DNA of 64,000 nt from Neogale vison. Taxonomy: Eukaryota; Chordata; Mammalia; Carnivora; Mustelidae. Below the pieces are notes generated by a model, which was given only the letters and a program-made list of their open reading frames with translations, had not been told where the DNA came from and ran no database searches. How positions within the stretch are numbered: the stretch's first letter is position 1; each line of letters begins with the position of its first letter. The DNA lies in assembly GCF_020171115.1 (NCBI RefSeq), contig NC_058095.1, forward strand, positions 91,130,001 to 91,194,000, written 5' to 3'. Positions 35,983-47,216 of the stretch are shown one piece after another. Both the position numbers and the translations under genes were made by a program.

Positions 35983-36316
35983 GTAAGTAGTTCCTGAATT
36001 TCTTATTTTTATTCAAAGTTGTGTGTGTATTTTACTCTTCTGTTTTTTTTCTCCCAGCCTCTCTTTCATATGACAGGTGATGAATATTGGATAATTGTTG
36101 AAGTTTTCAGACTGTAGTCAGATTCCTACTTCTTACTCCCCAACAGCCAACCCCAATGCTTGAATGGTCAGGTGATCTTCAAAATGCATAGAGTAAAACC
36201 AAGAAAAGCTTTCCACAAGAGAACTAGTTTTAAAAAGTCTTTCATTGTCTAAAAAAAATGATTGAGCTATAATACATGTACAGAAAGTATATGAATCTAA
36301 AGCAGCACTTGAATTT

Positions 36317-36496
36317 ATTATTTTTTTAGATTTTATTTATTTATTTGACAGAGCTCACAAGTAGGCGGAGAGGCAGACAGAGAGAGAGATTGGAGGAAGC
36401 AGGCTACCCACCGAGCAGAGAGCCCGATGTAAGGCTCAATCCCAGGACCTGAGCCGAAGGCAGAGGCTTTAACCCACTGAGCCACCCACGTGCCCC
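36317..36496 (-). mobile_element. SINEC in intron 8, with perfect target duplication
   Basis: Antisense element from tattattttttta to gagccacccacgtgcccc. The flanks agcacttgaattt at 36304-36316 and 36497-36509 are identical over 13 bases. Antisense to the plus-strand USP12-like arm. Confidence 0.94.
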
Positions 36497-36509
36497 AGCA
36501 CTTGAATTT

Positions 36510-37015
36510 TCTATGTGTGGGTTTGCATACACACTCTGTAACCACTCTTCAGATCAAGGGAGAGTACATTTGTAACACCCTTCGATAAGCCCCCTTATCC
36601 TTTTCCCGGTCAGTCTTCACAGTTTTCCCTCCCACTCCCCACCGTCCTCTGAACCCACTATTGATGACTGATCATTATGATTAGTTTTGCCTCTGTTTGA
36701 CTATAAACGGACTCCTCCAGTGTGACTTCTTTTGTATCTAGCAGTTCACTCTTACTGCCTATAGTAGTGGTTTTCTTTTATTGCTCTGTTATTTCTCATT
36801 GTAAGAATATAAAAAGCTAGAAATTTGCCTTTTTATCCCTTCCTGACTATTATCAATAAAACTGCCTCAATCACCCCTATCTGATGCTGATATACGCACT
36901 CATTTTTCTTGGGTAATTGTTAGGTAGGACCATAAGAAATTGCCATTTTCATAGGTCACAAATGGTTGGGAATTGGTGGTTTCAAGTGGGTCAGATAATT
37001 CTGTTCCCTAGGAAT
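36510..37015 (-). mobile_element. Probable old LINE-1 3' remnant in intron 8
   Basis: The phrases 'ttttgcctctgtttgactat', 'cactcttactgcctatag' and 'attatcaataaaactgc' resemble the antisense 3' end of an old mammalian L1 (L1M type). It is diverged and recognised by general resemblance only. Confidence 0.4.
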
Positions 37016-37309
37016 AGACTTGCTGGATCAAAGGCTAGTTGTGTGTTCAGCCTTACAAGATAATACTAAACATTTTCCCAAGGTCTCCTTTCCATTCTGC
37101 CTTCCTGCCAGCTTCATGTGGGAGCCCTGTTTGCTGCACTTTCTCACCAATACTGGGCATGATCAGTCTTTTTAACTTAAGCCATTCTCGTGCAGAGCTG
37201 TTTTATAAACATAAGCAGGAAAATGAGAGGCACGATTCTAAGAAATGTGGAAGACTTTACTGGACTGTAGAGCTCATTTCTGTACTAATATTTCCATTTT
37301 GCCTCACAG

Positions 37310-37411
37310 AAAATAGATGCACAAGCTATTGAAGAATTCTACGGGTTGACATCAGATATCTCAAAGAATTCAGAGTCTGGTTACATCCTTTTCTATCAGT
37401 CTCGGGACTGA
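37310..37411 (+). pseudogene. USP12: USP12-like exon 9 with stop codon
   Basis: A 102-base coding segment follows acceptor tgcctcacag. It encodes KIDAQAIEEFYGLTSDISKN then SESGYILFYQSRD and ends in TGA at 37409-37411. The terminal Asp is the USP12 form; USP46 ends in Glu as I recall it. The coding sequence is intact. Confidence 0.95.
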
Positions 37412-39955
37412 GTGGGATCATGATGAAGAGATGCTTCCTGCCACATTTCTTCTCTGGTTATTCTGGAAAGGATCAAGCACTGATTTTTCAAGACAAGAGA
37501 AATGCAGGAAGCTCAGGGGGCAGTAGCACACTGTGCACACAATAAAGCAAAGACTATGGATTAACACGCTCTTCCTATCATGGTAGTTGATTGATTTGCT
37601 CAGGTATCATGCTGTCTGCAGTTCCATACAACAAGGAAGTGAAATCAGAGATAGCAGCTCCTCTTGTAAAACAGCCTTCCAGTAATTGATATGCATTTTT
37701 CTTTATTAATTGCACCAGTAATGATTTGAACTCCTTGGGGGTGCAGTAGAAAGACTAGGAATCTGTGCTAGGTTGAATTGATCATGTAAGGAGATCACAC
37801 TGAACACACTGCATAAATTTGCCCGTGTTGAAGCCACACAGAAGGAATATTTGGTGGTCTTTTCAAGTGTAAACCAGAACTGCATTTGGGCCCAATACTT
37901 GCGGTTGCCTTCCTGATGTCAGAACTCAGATCACTAGAATTCAGTGTCAGGAAGGCAAATGTGTTTTGCTTCTCTGAAGAAGCTTATAATAATATACAGC
38001 ATATGTATATGTAGGAACAATTGGTCAAAAGTGGCTTTTTGTTTCCCCAAGGGGAAAGACTGGCTTTGTAATTATAATTTTTTTTCTTATTTATTTTACT
38101 TAAAACTGGTAGTCTTAAGTATTTTGCCAAGTGCCCATCATTCTGTCAGTAAATTTGGGCATATTTTTATTAGTTTTTGTCAGTTTTACTAGTCCTTTTG
38201 TTTGTTTCTATTTTGAAGGTGAATTTTAAACTCTATTTTAAAGTCCTAGGATACCTTAAGAAAAATTTGCAAGGAGAGGAGGTAAATAATCTTTTTCAGG
38301 AGGAACTGATATCTCTGGCTAATATTTGTCCTTTTGTTAGAGTTTATAAATCAGTTGTTCAGCTTTAATCTCAGCACCATAAAAAACTGTCAGAATCTCC
38401 CTGTCCCAGTTGGAACGATGAAGGAAGGTGTGGCCCCGTGGGGGCGCACCAGTCCTGAGCACTCTCAAGTTCTCGGATGTTTCAAGATGAGGCCGTGCTT
38501 GGAAAATTGGTGTCGTAGCAGTTATGTTCTTCTCAAACGTCATTCTTTACCCGGGAAAGAAGTCATCTGTCAGAACCCCAGCAGCCCCCGAGGCTCGCTG
38601 CACACAGCTGATGAAGATGAAGTGTTTGTGGCGCAGGCGGGGAACACACGGAGCAAGTCCTTTTCTCTTCTTCCCACCCCCTCTCTCCATCTTCACAAAC
38701 CTTACTGGAAGAGTGTTCAGAGATTACAGTTTGCATTTGTTAAGACTTTCTTCTGTTGGGAGTTTGAAGAAGTAATAGATGTCATGTCAAGTGCACGTGA
38801 ACCATGGCGGTCGACACTTTTCCACGCATCATTAAGTTGTCGGACGGTGGCCAAACGTAACATGCAGGAGATGATTGAATACAGAGTCCAAATCACAGCG
38901 ATCAGGCCTTGGATGTTCTTTAAGTCCCTTTAGGAAGTAATTTTTTTAATTGCTGTAATTTTCTAAACTTCTTTGACTAATACTGTTGAATATGAAAAAA
39001 AAACTTTTTTGTCTGCTGCTATTGATTAACATTATCTGTATCTTTTAGCTCAGGAAATGACTTCACCTACTCATTCCATGAACTGATCTTGAACAAGGTC
39101 ACTTGGCTACTCGGGCTGTTTCAACAAATATGCTGGGAGAAAATGATGTATTTTGACAACTTGCTTTTTAAGATTATAGTTGCTAAAACCTTACGCTGGC
39201 TGGAGTGGGTTTGTACAAATTATGTAGCCTGCCCGATGACTACCTTGCACAGAGAATCATGACTGAGAATTTGGGGAAGGTCACAGATGTGGAAGTGGGT
39301 ACATTATTTTATTTTGAGGGCTTAAACCAAATTGTCTTGGAACTCGAGGCTGTGTTTCTGCAGCGTTCAGCGCAGAGAGACGTAAAGTGAGGCTGAGGCA
39401 GTCTTCACTTGAGTCAGGCCACAGCATGGATAAGAGAGATAGATGAAGTCATTTGCATAGAGGTACAGCATTGGAATACTACGCTGTGTTTGTTTCTACA
39501 TTTTGCATTTTTAAGAAATACAGTAAAAGCAAGGTTAAATCTCCTATTAAAGCAAGTTCTAGCATTTTTATTGAGTTCTTTGGTAGTCACACACTGTTCA
39601 CATCTCCACCATATTTAATAGTATGATTTGTCCGGGAAGGGACTGTGGGGTGATGGTTCTCAGTTTCCTTTTTACTCTTAGTACAGCTGCATCTACATAA
39701 AATGTTTTGAAGCTTATCAGAAACTCAGTATACTTTGAAAACAAAGGGTTTGGGGGAAAAAATGCATGTATTTAGTAAGAAAAATGACCCATCTAGAAAG
39801 CATTGTGAGGTTGTGTATTGGTTGATTGTGATTGAAATGAGGGGCAGGGTTAGGTTGTAAAGGGTGGCTGACTGCTCTCTAACCATGTACATGTTAGTTG
39901 GGATGGCTGTCCCATATTTTTTGTATATTGGAATAAAAATTTCTATAAATTATCA
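37412..39955 (+). other. 3'UTR of the USP12-like copy
   Basis: The stretch after the TGA has no repeat that I recognise and runs about 2.5 kb to an AATAAA at 39932-39937. An earlier AATAAA lies at 37541. A long repeat-free block after the last exon, ending in a poly(A) signal and followed at once by interspersed repeats (MIR at 40235), fits an inherited USP12 3'UTR. The exact cleavage site is not determined. Open frames of up to 199 codons here are taken as chance. Confidence 0.6.
39932..39937 (+). terminator. Candidate poly(A) signal AATAAA
   Basis: The canonical hexamer sits about 2.5 kb after the exon 9 stop, in an AT-rich context, and is the last such signal before the repeat cluster at 40.2 kb. 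An alternative proximal AATAAA is at 37541-37546. Use of either is not shown by the sequence. Confidence 0.5.
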
Positions 39956-40234
39956 TAACTGAAAGTAAATATTCTAAATTAAGTCTCACTGCTAAGTCCT
40001 ATGGCTTCTGTCTTGGAAACTTTACCTTTAGAAGATTGCTTAAGACAGGAACCGTGAGACTTCAGGAAAAGGGAAAAAAGGACATGTGTAATATATGGGT
40101 CTTGTTGCCTCTAACCATCAGTATCGGGTTTTTTTCTTTTTGGTGATGGCAGTAGAAAGACCTCACTTTCATAACATACTACTCCTGATACTTTCTTTAA
40201 GGACGCTTTTCATTAAAAATTCTCTCAGGAGGTA

Positions 40235-40455
40235 TTTAACTGGGAGCTGGGAGGCTAAAGTGCTCAGGTCCTGGCTCTTCAGTGAATTTAACTGTGTGAC
40301 CTTCGGAAAGTCACTTAACCTCTCTGTGCTTCAGTCTCCCTATCTTGTAAAATGGGAGTAATACCTACCTCACAGGGTTGTTGTGGGGATTAATTAGATA
40401 TAATGTCTGTAAAGCATCTAAGGTTCTTGAAGAAGGCGCTATATAAATACAAAAT
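40235..40455 (+). mobile_element. MIR SINE
   Basis: Contains 'tgtgtgaccttcggaaagtc', 'acttaacctctctgtgcttc', 'tacctacctcacagggttgt' and a 3' gcgctatataaata end, the MIR core and tail in sense orientation. Confidence 0.85.
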
Positions 40456-40545
40456 AATATCTATTAAAGTTGGTTTATTTGTGCTTGTGGCCTTTGAGTG
40501 TGTTTTTTTCTTTCTGCCTAAAATATCTTTGTGAATTAGAAGAAG

Positions 40546-40853
40546 AGTTGACCCATGAACAACACGGAAGTTTGGGCTGTGTGGGTCTGCTTTTAAGTGG
40601 ATTTTTTTCGATAAACGTAGTACTATGAACGTGGTTTGTCTTCGGATTTTTCTTAACATTTTCTCTTTAGCTCTGTTGTCAGAACAAAGTATATAAAACA
40701 TATACAAACTGTGTGTTAATGGCCTGTGGATATTATCGGTAACAGGACAACAGTAGACTCATAATAGTTAAGTTTTTGGAGAGTCAAAAGTTAGGGTTTC
40801 TTCGACTGCCTAGACACGGTGCCCCTTACCCCTGGGTGGTTCCAGTTCAACTG
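40546..40853. mobile_element. Tigger/MER8-like DNA transposon copy
   Basis: Left end gttgacccatgaacaacacg and right end ccagttcaactgg, with ttatcggtaacaggacaaca in between. It lies about 600 bases after the USP12-like poly(A) signal and is in the opposite orientation to the 7.5 and 21.8 kb copies. Confidence 0.65.
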
Positions 40854-41536
40854 GATACACTTGGAGAACGGCCTTACTGCTTTTGTGCGAACTTACTCCC
40901 TCTGTTACCCAAAGAGATTGTCCCAGAACAGCCTTCAGCACGTGTAAAACAGCACGCGCAGTCACGTGTGATCCTCGCGTACCTCGCATCCATCTTTCCA
41001 TAGTAGCACTGTCTTTCCCCAAATCCCAAGATTAAAAATGTAAATTTAGGATCACAGAATCTGAGAGGGGCAAATAGGTTAAAGGACAGCATTTTTAGCA
41101 CTCCTTGCCCCTCCCAGTGTAGCAAAATCGGTATGTTGGGGGTATTCCCCCTGTGCTGGAGTACTCGAAGCCCCGCTCCCCCGCTCACTGACTCAGTAAG
41201 TAGGCGCTAATCCTGCCTATCTGTGTAATCCACCTCCCTCGCTCTTGGGTGACCATCCCGGAAACACTCTTGTGTAGTCATCTCTCTGAAGGAGCGCAGT
41301 AATGGGTGACCTAGATCATCACTGGGGACCTTAGATGGCATTCTCTCTTTTAAACATCTGTATCACACACCTTGTGTGGAAACTTTAATAAATGAAATTG
41401 TCTGCACTCTCGAGAGCTTCTCGTGAACTGTGGCAAAGCAAAGACTTCCCCTCCCTTTATTCAAGTTCCTTCGTTACCCAGTACCTGTTTCTCTTCTTTT
41501 GAAGCTTTTTTTTTTAAACTTTGTGCATTTGTGTGT

Positions 41537-41714
41537 GTTTTTTAAAAGATTTTATTTATTTTTATTTGAGAAAGAGGGAGAGACTGAAAGAGACCTGAGG
41601 TAGAAGCGGACTCCCCACTGAGCGAGGAGCTTAATGTGGGACTCGATCCCTGGACCCTGGGATCATGACCTGAACCAAAGGCAGTCACTTAAGCTGATCC
41701 ACTCAGGCGCCCCT
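41537..41714 (-). mobile_element. SINEC, antisense
   Basis: Begins ttttttaaaagattttattt and ends ccactcaggcgcccc. The head is diverged (agctgatccactcagg). Confidence 0.9.
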
Positions 41715-41799
41715 CGTTTATGTTTTCTGTGATAACATAGTACTTTTTTTTATTTCCAGAGTTGCTGCAATAACAACCCATCATTTGTTGGTTGATGGC

Positions 41800-41970
41800 A
41801 TGAGTGGCTGTTGGTATACTCAGCATTTTACTTTCGATCTTGACAATGACCTCCATGGATATGTGGAACCCTCATTTTACAAGAAGAAACTAAAACTCTC
41901 CAAGGCGGAGGCATTTTCCCGCAGTCACTCAGCTGGAACGTAGTAGATCCAGATTTCAAGTAGGTAGAAC
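41800..41970 (-). mobile_element. MIR SINE, diverged, antisense
   Basis: Contains 'cctcattttacaagaagaaa' and 'cagtcactcagctggaacgt', the reversed MIR core, between two SINECs. Confidence 0.55.
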
Positions 41971-42057
41971 TTTGTGGCCCAGCCCTTCGCTGTGGCTGTC
42001 ATTATCAGAGTGTTTTATTGTGGAAAAAGCACATGACATACAGTTTTGCATTTAACC

Positions 42058-42232
42058 TTTTTTTTTTTTTTTAAGATTTTATTTGACAGCACAAGGAGGG
42101 AAGGCAGCGGGCACAGGAGAGGGAGAAGCAGGCTCTGCTAAGCAGGGAGATTGATGCAGGGCTCGATCCCAGGGCCCTGAGATCATGACCTGAGCTGAAG
42201 GCAGACGCCTAACGGAGCCACCCAGGTGCCCC
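42058..42232 (-). mobile_element. SINEC, antisense
   Basis: T run, then taagattttatttgacagca, ending gagccacccaggtgccccc. Flanks catttaacc and cattttaacc suggest a target duplication. Confidence 0.9.
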
Positions 42233-42239
42233 CATTTTA

Positions 42240-44850
42240 ACCATTTTTAAGTGTAGTGGAGTGACATTAAGCACATTCACAATGTTATGCAACTGTCAAC
42301 ACCATTGATTTTTAGGATTTTTTCATCTTCCCAAACAGAAACTTTGTATGCATTAAATAATACCTCCCCTCCCCTGGCCCCAGTAACTCCTTTTCTGCTT
42401 TCTGTCTTTATGACTTTGCCTGCTGTAGGTCACTCATTCAAATCCTATTATATTTGTACTTTCGTGTCTCGCTTATTGCACTTACTGTGCTCATTGCACT
42501 TATGTAACGGGTTTAAGCTTCATGTTGAGGCACGTGTCAGCACCTCCTTTGTTAGTACTTGGTAATACTTCATAGCATGCCACATTTTTATCCATTCATC
42601 TCTTGGACATTTGGGTGGTAAAGCCGCTAGGAACACAGATGGACAAATATCCGAGTTCTTGACTTCAGCTCTTTCAAGTCAATACAAGAGATTGCTGGAC
42701 CACTTAATTCTATTTTAACTTCCCACCCCCCAAGATTTTATTTATTTGAGAGAGAGGGTAAGGGAGAGAAAGATTGAGAGAATGAATGGGTGGAGGGGGA
42801 GAGGGCGAAGCAGATGCCTCGTTGAGCAGGGAGCCTGAAGTGGGACTCAGTCCCAGGACCCTGCGATCATGACCTGAGCCAAAGGTAGACGCTTAACCGA
42901 CTGAGCCACCCAGCGCCCCTGTTCCAGCTTTTTAAGGAACTGTTTTTCCATGCTGTTTTTCTACACGCCTTTACATTCCCCACTGGTGATGCCCCAGCAT
43001 GGCAGTTTCTGTATATCCCCGCCAACAATTGTCTCCACTTCCCTGGAATGTTTTTGGTAGTGGCCATCCCAACTGGTGTGAGGGGATCTTACTGTGGTTT
43101 TGATTTGCCTTTCCCTGATGACGAGTGATGTTGAGCACATTTTCATGGGCTCCCTGGCCATTTGTATAACTTCTTCAGAGAAATGTCTATTCAAGCTTTT
43201 TGTTTTTAAAATTGGGTTGTGTATTTTTAAAAATTGAATTCTTTGTAGGGGTTCTTTTTAAGTGCTGAATATTCATCCCATTCCAGGGAGATATTTTCTC
43301 CCTTTTCACTGTCTTACAGATCGTATCCTTTTTGATGTAGTCCAGTGGATCTTTTTTTTTTTTCTTTTGCCTTTGGTGTCGCATCCTAGAAATCACTACC
43401 AAATCCAGTCACAAAACTTCTCCTGTTTTCTAGTAAAAGTTTTATTAGAGTTTTAGCTCTTATATTTAAGTCTTTTATCTATTTTGAGTTAATTTTAAAA
43501 CATGGCATTAGGTAAGGGTCCCACTTCATTGTCTTACATGTGGATATCCAGTTTATCCAGAACTACTTGTTGAAAAAACTGTTCTTTCCCCATTGAATGA
43601 TCTTGACATTTTTATCAGAAGTCGATTGGCCATATATGTGAGGGTTTATTTTGTTCCACTGGTCAATATGTCTGTTCTTATGCCACTGTGACACTTTTTA
43701 TTCCTGTAGTAAGTTTTAAAATCAGGAAGTATGAGGCCCCCACATTTGTTGTTCATTTTCAAGATTATTTTAGCTGTTTTAGATTGTTTTAGCTGAACAG
43801 CTAAAATAATAGTCCTGTGGAATTTCATATGAATTTTAGGACTTAAAAAAAAAAGATGCAAAAGTTTCTGTTGCGATTTTGAGCAGGATTGCATTGAATC
43901 TGTCTTCCTGGAAGATGTCTGTTTATTTGTGTTGCTTTCATTTCTTTCGGCAATATTTATTTATAGTTTTCAAAGTAACAATCTTTCACCTCCTTGGTTA
44001 AGATTAGTCTTAAGTATTTTATTGTTTTGATGGTATTCTAAATGGATTGTTAATTTTCTTTTTCGGATTGTTCATCGTTAGTGTATAGAGAAGCAACCGA
44101 TTTTTGTGTGTTGATTTTATGTCATGCAACATTGCTGAGTTTGTTTATTCTGACAGTTTGTGGGGCAATCTTTGGGGTTTTCTACATCTAAGATCACATT
44201 ACTCACAAATAGAAAATTTTACTTCATCTTTTTCAAATTTGTATGTCTTTTATTTCTTATATAAGAAGGCAACAGCCTTATTGCTCCGGCTAGAACTTTC
44301 AGTACTGCATTGAATCAAAGTGGTGAAATCAGGCATCCTTGCCTTGTTCCTGATCTTAGAGAAAAAGCTTTCAACCTTGCACCTCTGAGTGTGATGTTAG
44401 CTGGCGTTTTTCATGGATGGCTTTTATGTTGAGGAAATTTCTTATCTGTAGTTTGAGTATTTGTATCAAGAGAAGGTATTGAGTTTTGTGAAAAGACGTT
44501 CTTTCTCTCTCTCTCTCTTTTTTTTTTTTTTTGTTTTGCTTTGCTTTGCTAATGTATTATAGTGATTTTCATAAGTTGAACAATCCTTGCATTTTGGGAG
44601 TAAGTTACATGTGGTCTTAGTATACAGTCCTTGAAATATGCTTCTGAATTTGCTTTGTCAGTACTTTGTACATGACTTTTGCATGAATATTTTAAGGGAT
44701 ACTGGTCTGTAGTTTTTTGAATGATCTTTGGCTCGGGTGTCAGGGTAATGCTGGCCTTATAGAATGAGTTAGAAAGTATTCCCTCCTTTTCAACGTTTTG
44801 GGAGACTTGGAGAAGATCAAATATTTTTACAAATAACCAACACTTACATG
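42240..44850 (-). mobile_element. Old LINE-1 remnant, antisense
   Basis: Reverse-strand fragments read like decayed L1 ORF2: HFSEEVIQMAREPMKMCSTS near 43150, and CGGLILPDFKTYY near 43730. The right part (43850-44820) continues the reverse transcriptase region in broken frames. The left part (42240-42600) resembles an old L1 3' end. A SINEC (42731-42919) is inserted in it. Divergence is much greater than in the 25.8-32.5 kb element, so it is an older family. Confidence 0.8.
42731..42919 (-). mobile_element. SINEC, antisense, inside old L1
   Basis: Begins aagattttatttatttgaga and ends gagccacccagcgcccc. Inserted in the antisense L1 remnant at 42.2-44.8 kb. Confidence 0.9.
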
Positions 44851-46992
44851 CTCACCGTGAGTCATTAAGAAAGTCAAAGGCATAGTCTTTGACCTTGAGG
44901 AATCTACCACCTAGGAAGGAGTCAAGCGGCTTGCTTGGAAAGTCAGCTGCACGCTTCAACATACACACAGCTTTACAGAACAGGTGGAGAAAGGTGGAGT
45001 AGAAAGATATTGACACCCACAGAGATGCAGTCAGACTATTAGGCCTACAGAGAGAGCCCCACAGAGAGATCAGGAAATCAAAAACAGTCAAAGGGATTGG
45101 AGATACTAAGTGTAATAAGAAATCAAGAATACTAACTCCTAATACTCTCCAGTAATAGAATTTCTAAGCTTGATTCAAATACTTACTGCCCTCCCTCTCA
45201 GTCCCGAGTTCTCCAAGGAGAGTCTCTTAACTTAACTCTCAGGAACACACCAGGCAACTACTACAGACCTGATTCCCAAAGAAACCAGCTTATGGCATCC
45301 TGAAGCATGTTGCTTATTATAATTCACCTAAAAAATTGGTTCCTTTCTTGAATTTCCTCACCTGTTGTCAATGATTTGCCCTTGACATGAAGACTTAATT
45401 AAATGTTCCTATGTTGCCTCCTAATTGTTTTCAAATAAGAAAATTTCCGCTTGAAATCAGGAAAAACGGTCCCACTACCATGACTTGATGAGTCATTCCC
45501 AAACCTGGGTGATAAGCAGAGTCACTGGGGAGTTGCACAGATGTTCAGATGCCGGGCATCCCCAATTTTGATGCTCTGGAAGGTTCACAGGTGATTCTTA
45601 TCACCTGGGTTTGGGTCTCCCTAGGGTAGAACTCCTCCCAAGTTCAGTATCATTTTTCTGTAAGGTCTCTGCCAAACTGGAGTTGACCTGGAGCATTCTC
45701 AATAAAACAAATTACTTCAGGAACCATCATGGGAAATTGAAGGGGAGAGGATGGGCACTTGTCTTTACAGCATTTGAAAGGTTGCCATCTGGAGGATGTT
45801 TTGCCATTGTGGTATAACGGGGACAGAGAGTCAGAGAGAGCAGAGACCATATTAAGTACAAGGAAAAGCCTTCTGGTTTTTCAGCAATGAGAGCAGCCAG
45901 CGAGCTAAGAAATGAAGAGCGAAGCTTCTAATGCCATTGACTGTTTGTAGGTAGGGCTCTTCGCTGGTCAGGAGGCTGTACTAGAGAACCCTGTGCTTCT
46001 TTGCAGATGAGGCAGGGAGCCAGAGGACGAGCAGTAGGCTGGATTTTGTATTCCAGGGCTCATACTTAGCTCTCTCTATCCACACATAATTGGACGTAGA
46101 GGGTCACCATTTAGTGGGGGCAGGATTTAGGTTGCTCTCATGGTTAGGATGGAAAGCAGCCTGTTCCCCAGTCACTGGCTCAAAAGGAGGGAGGTGGGTT
46201 GAATAAAACATAGCAGTCTCGAGTTTTCAAATGTGGCAGTTGTAGAATTCATTTTTCCTTCTGTTGGAGCAGAGAGATGCCCTGGGCGAATCGAACGTCA
46301 TAAATCCAGCACTTCCCACTGTCTCCCCAAATACTTCTTTTGAGGAACCTTCAGGTCCTTCAGATTTAGGGAACTCTGAATTGTGGCTGATAACAAGACA
46401 TGTTCAAAATGGACTGAGGTGTGACCTGCTCCCCTTCTATGAGGGACACCCTGCTCACCCAACAAATTTGGGAAATCGCATGTTAGGTCATTAATAAGGA
46501 AAATTGCAGAAGAATAAAGTACAATCTTGATTTTCCTATACTCAGCCGTGTCATTACAAAGTCTTTCTCCATTCCCTGCAGGGCCCAGAAAGAAAACAGT
46601 GAAATCATGCCGCCTGTGCACATTTTGGAACAAACGCAATGATTGTGTTGTTTTTAACTGAAACTTTTGTTTGCCGGGAGCCTTTTCCCTTCAGGTAGAA
46701 ACGATTTTCCAAACTGTGTTGATTTTCGGCCGCAGAAATGAACATTTTCTTTGTCGGAGTTCTGTGGCTAGTTTTGTTTAACCTGCCAGAGTTTTTGCAT
46801 GGATTTTAAGGAAAAAAAACCGGAGATGATACAATGATAAGGAAGGTAAACTTGCAAAATTACATGTCAGTGGATTAGATTATCAGATGTAATAATGGAA
46901 GCTTGAGAAAATATCTACAGGTAAGCTCCCCATTTTCCCAGTGTTCCATAGATTTATCATCCTAAAAATCTTATCGGTTGTTGCACTGTGTT
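44851..46992. other. Intergenic, little recognised
   Basis: Only a weak MER5-like fragment (45485-45625) is seen. No coding signal on either strand. Confidence 0.5.
45485..45625. mobile_element. MER5-like short DNA transposon fragment
   Basis: Contains 'gagtcattcccaaacctggg', 'agtcactggggagttgcaca' and 'cacaggtgattcttatcacc', resembling a MER5-type fragment. Confidence 0.4.
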
Positions 46993-47009
46993 CAACAGAT
47001 GTATTTTTA

Positions 47010-47216
47010 TTTTTATTTTCTTTTTTTTAAGATTTTATTTATTTATTTGATAGAGAGAGATCACAAGTAGATGGAGAGGCAGGCAGAGAGAGAGAGAGAT
47101 GGAAGCAGGCTCCCTGCTGAGCAGAGAGCCCGATGCGGGACTCGATCCCAGTACCCTGAGATCATGACCTGAGCCAAAGGCAGTGGCCTAACTCACTGAG
47201 CCACCCAGGTGCCCCG
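47010..47216 (-). mobile_element. SINEC, antisense, with 17-base target duplication
   Basis: Antisense full-length SINE. The flanks caacagatgtattttta at 46993-47009 and 47217-47233 are identical over 17 bases, the clearest duplication in the window. Confidence 0.95.

Larger units (their letters stand above)
33120..39955 (+). pseudogene. USP12: USP12-like pseudogene, 3' arm (exons 7-9 and 3'UTR)
   Basis: Three plus-strand exons encode the C-terminal third of a USP12-like deubiquitinase: the KKLPMILALHLKRF block, the catalytic His box (GPNRGHYIAIV), the FDDD motif and the terminal SGYILFYQSRD before the stop. Introns of 2586 and 1327 bases have canonical splice sites and phases 2 and 0. The frame is open throughout. 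Exon 7 has about seven replacements against the USP12 I recall, including the Met that normally opens the exon becoming Lys. Exons 8 and 9 look unchanged. The SRD end favours USP12 over USP46. A long 3'UTR follows to a poly(A) signal near 39932. Exon 7 needs a donor ending in CG, which the minus-strand exon 6 would supply if collinear. No promoter or 5' exon was seen on this strand. Confidence 0.9.

Noticed and set aside
2338..37411. USP46 as the identity of the deubiquitinase
   Set aside because: The Asn-rich linker NENNNSTPDP in exon 4, the YKYYCEECRSKQEAHKR block in exon 6 and the SRD end fit USP12. USP46 differs at these places as I recall it.
38334..38933. 199-codon plus-strand open frame
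   Set aside because: It lies inside the 3'UTR of the USP12-like copy, has no recognisable domain and no splice or start context.
2338..39955. Processed retrocopy of USP12
   Set aside because: Exons are separated by introns from 117 bases to 8.5 kb with proper splice sites.
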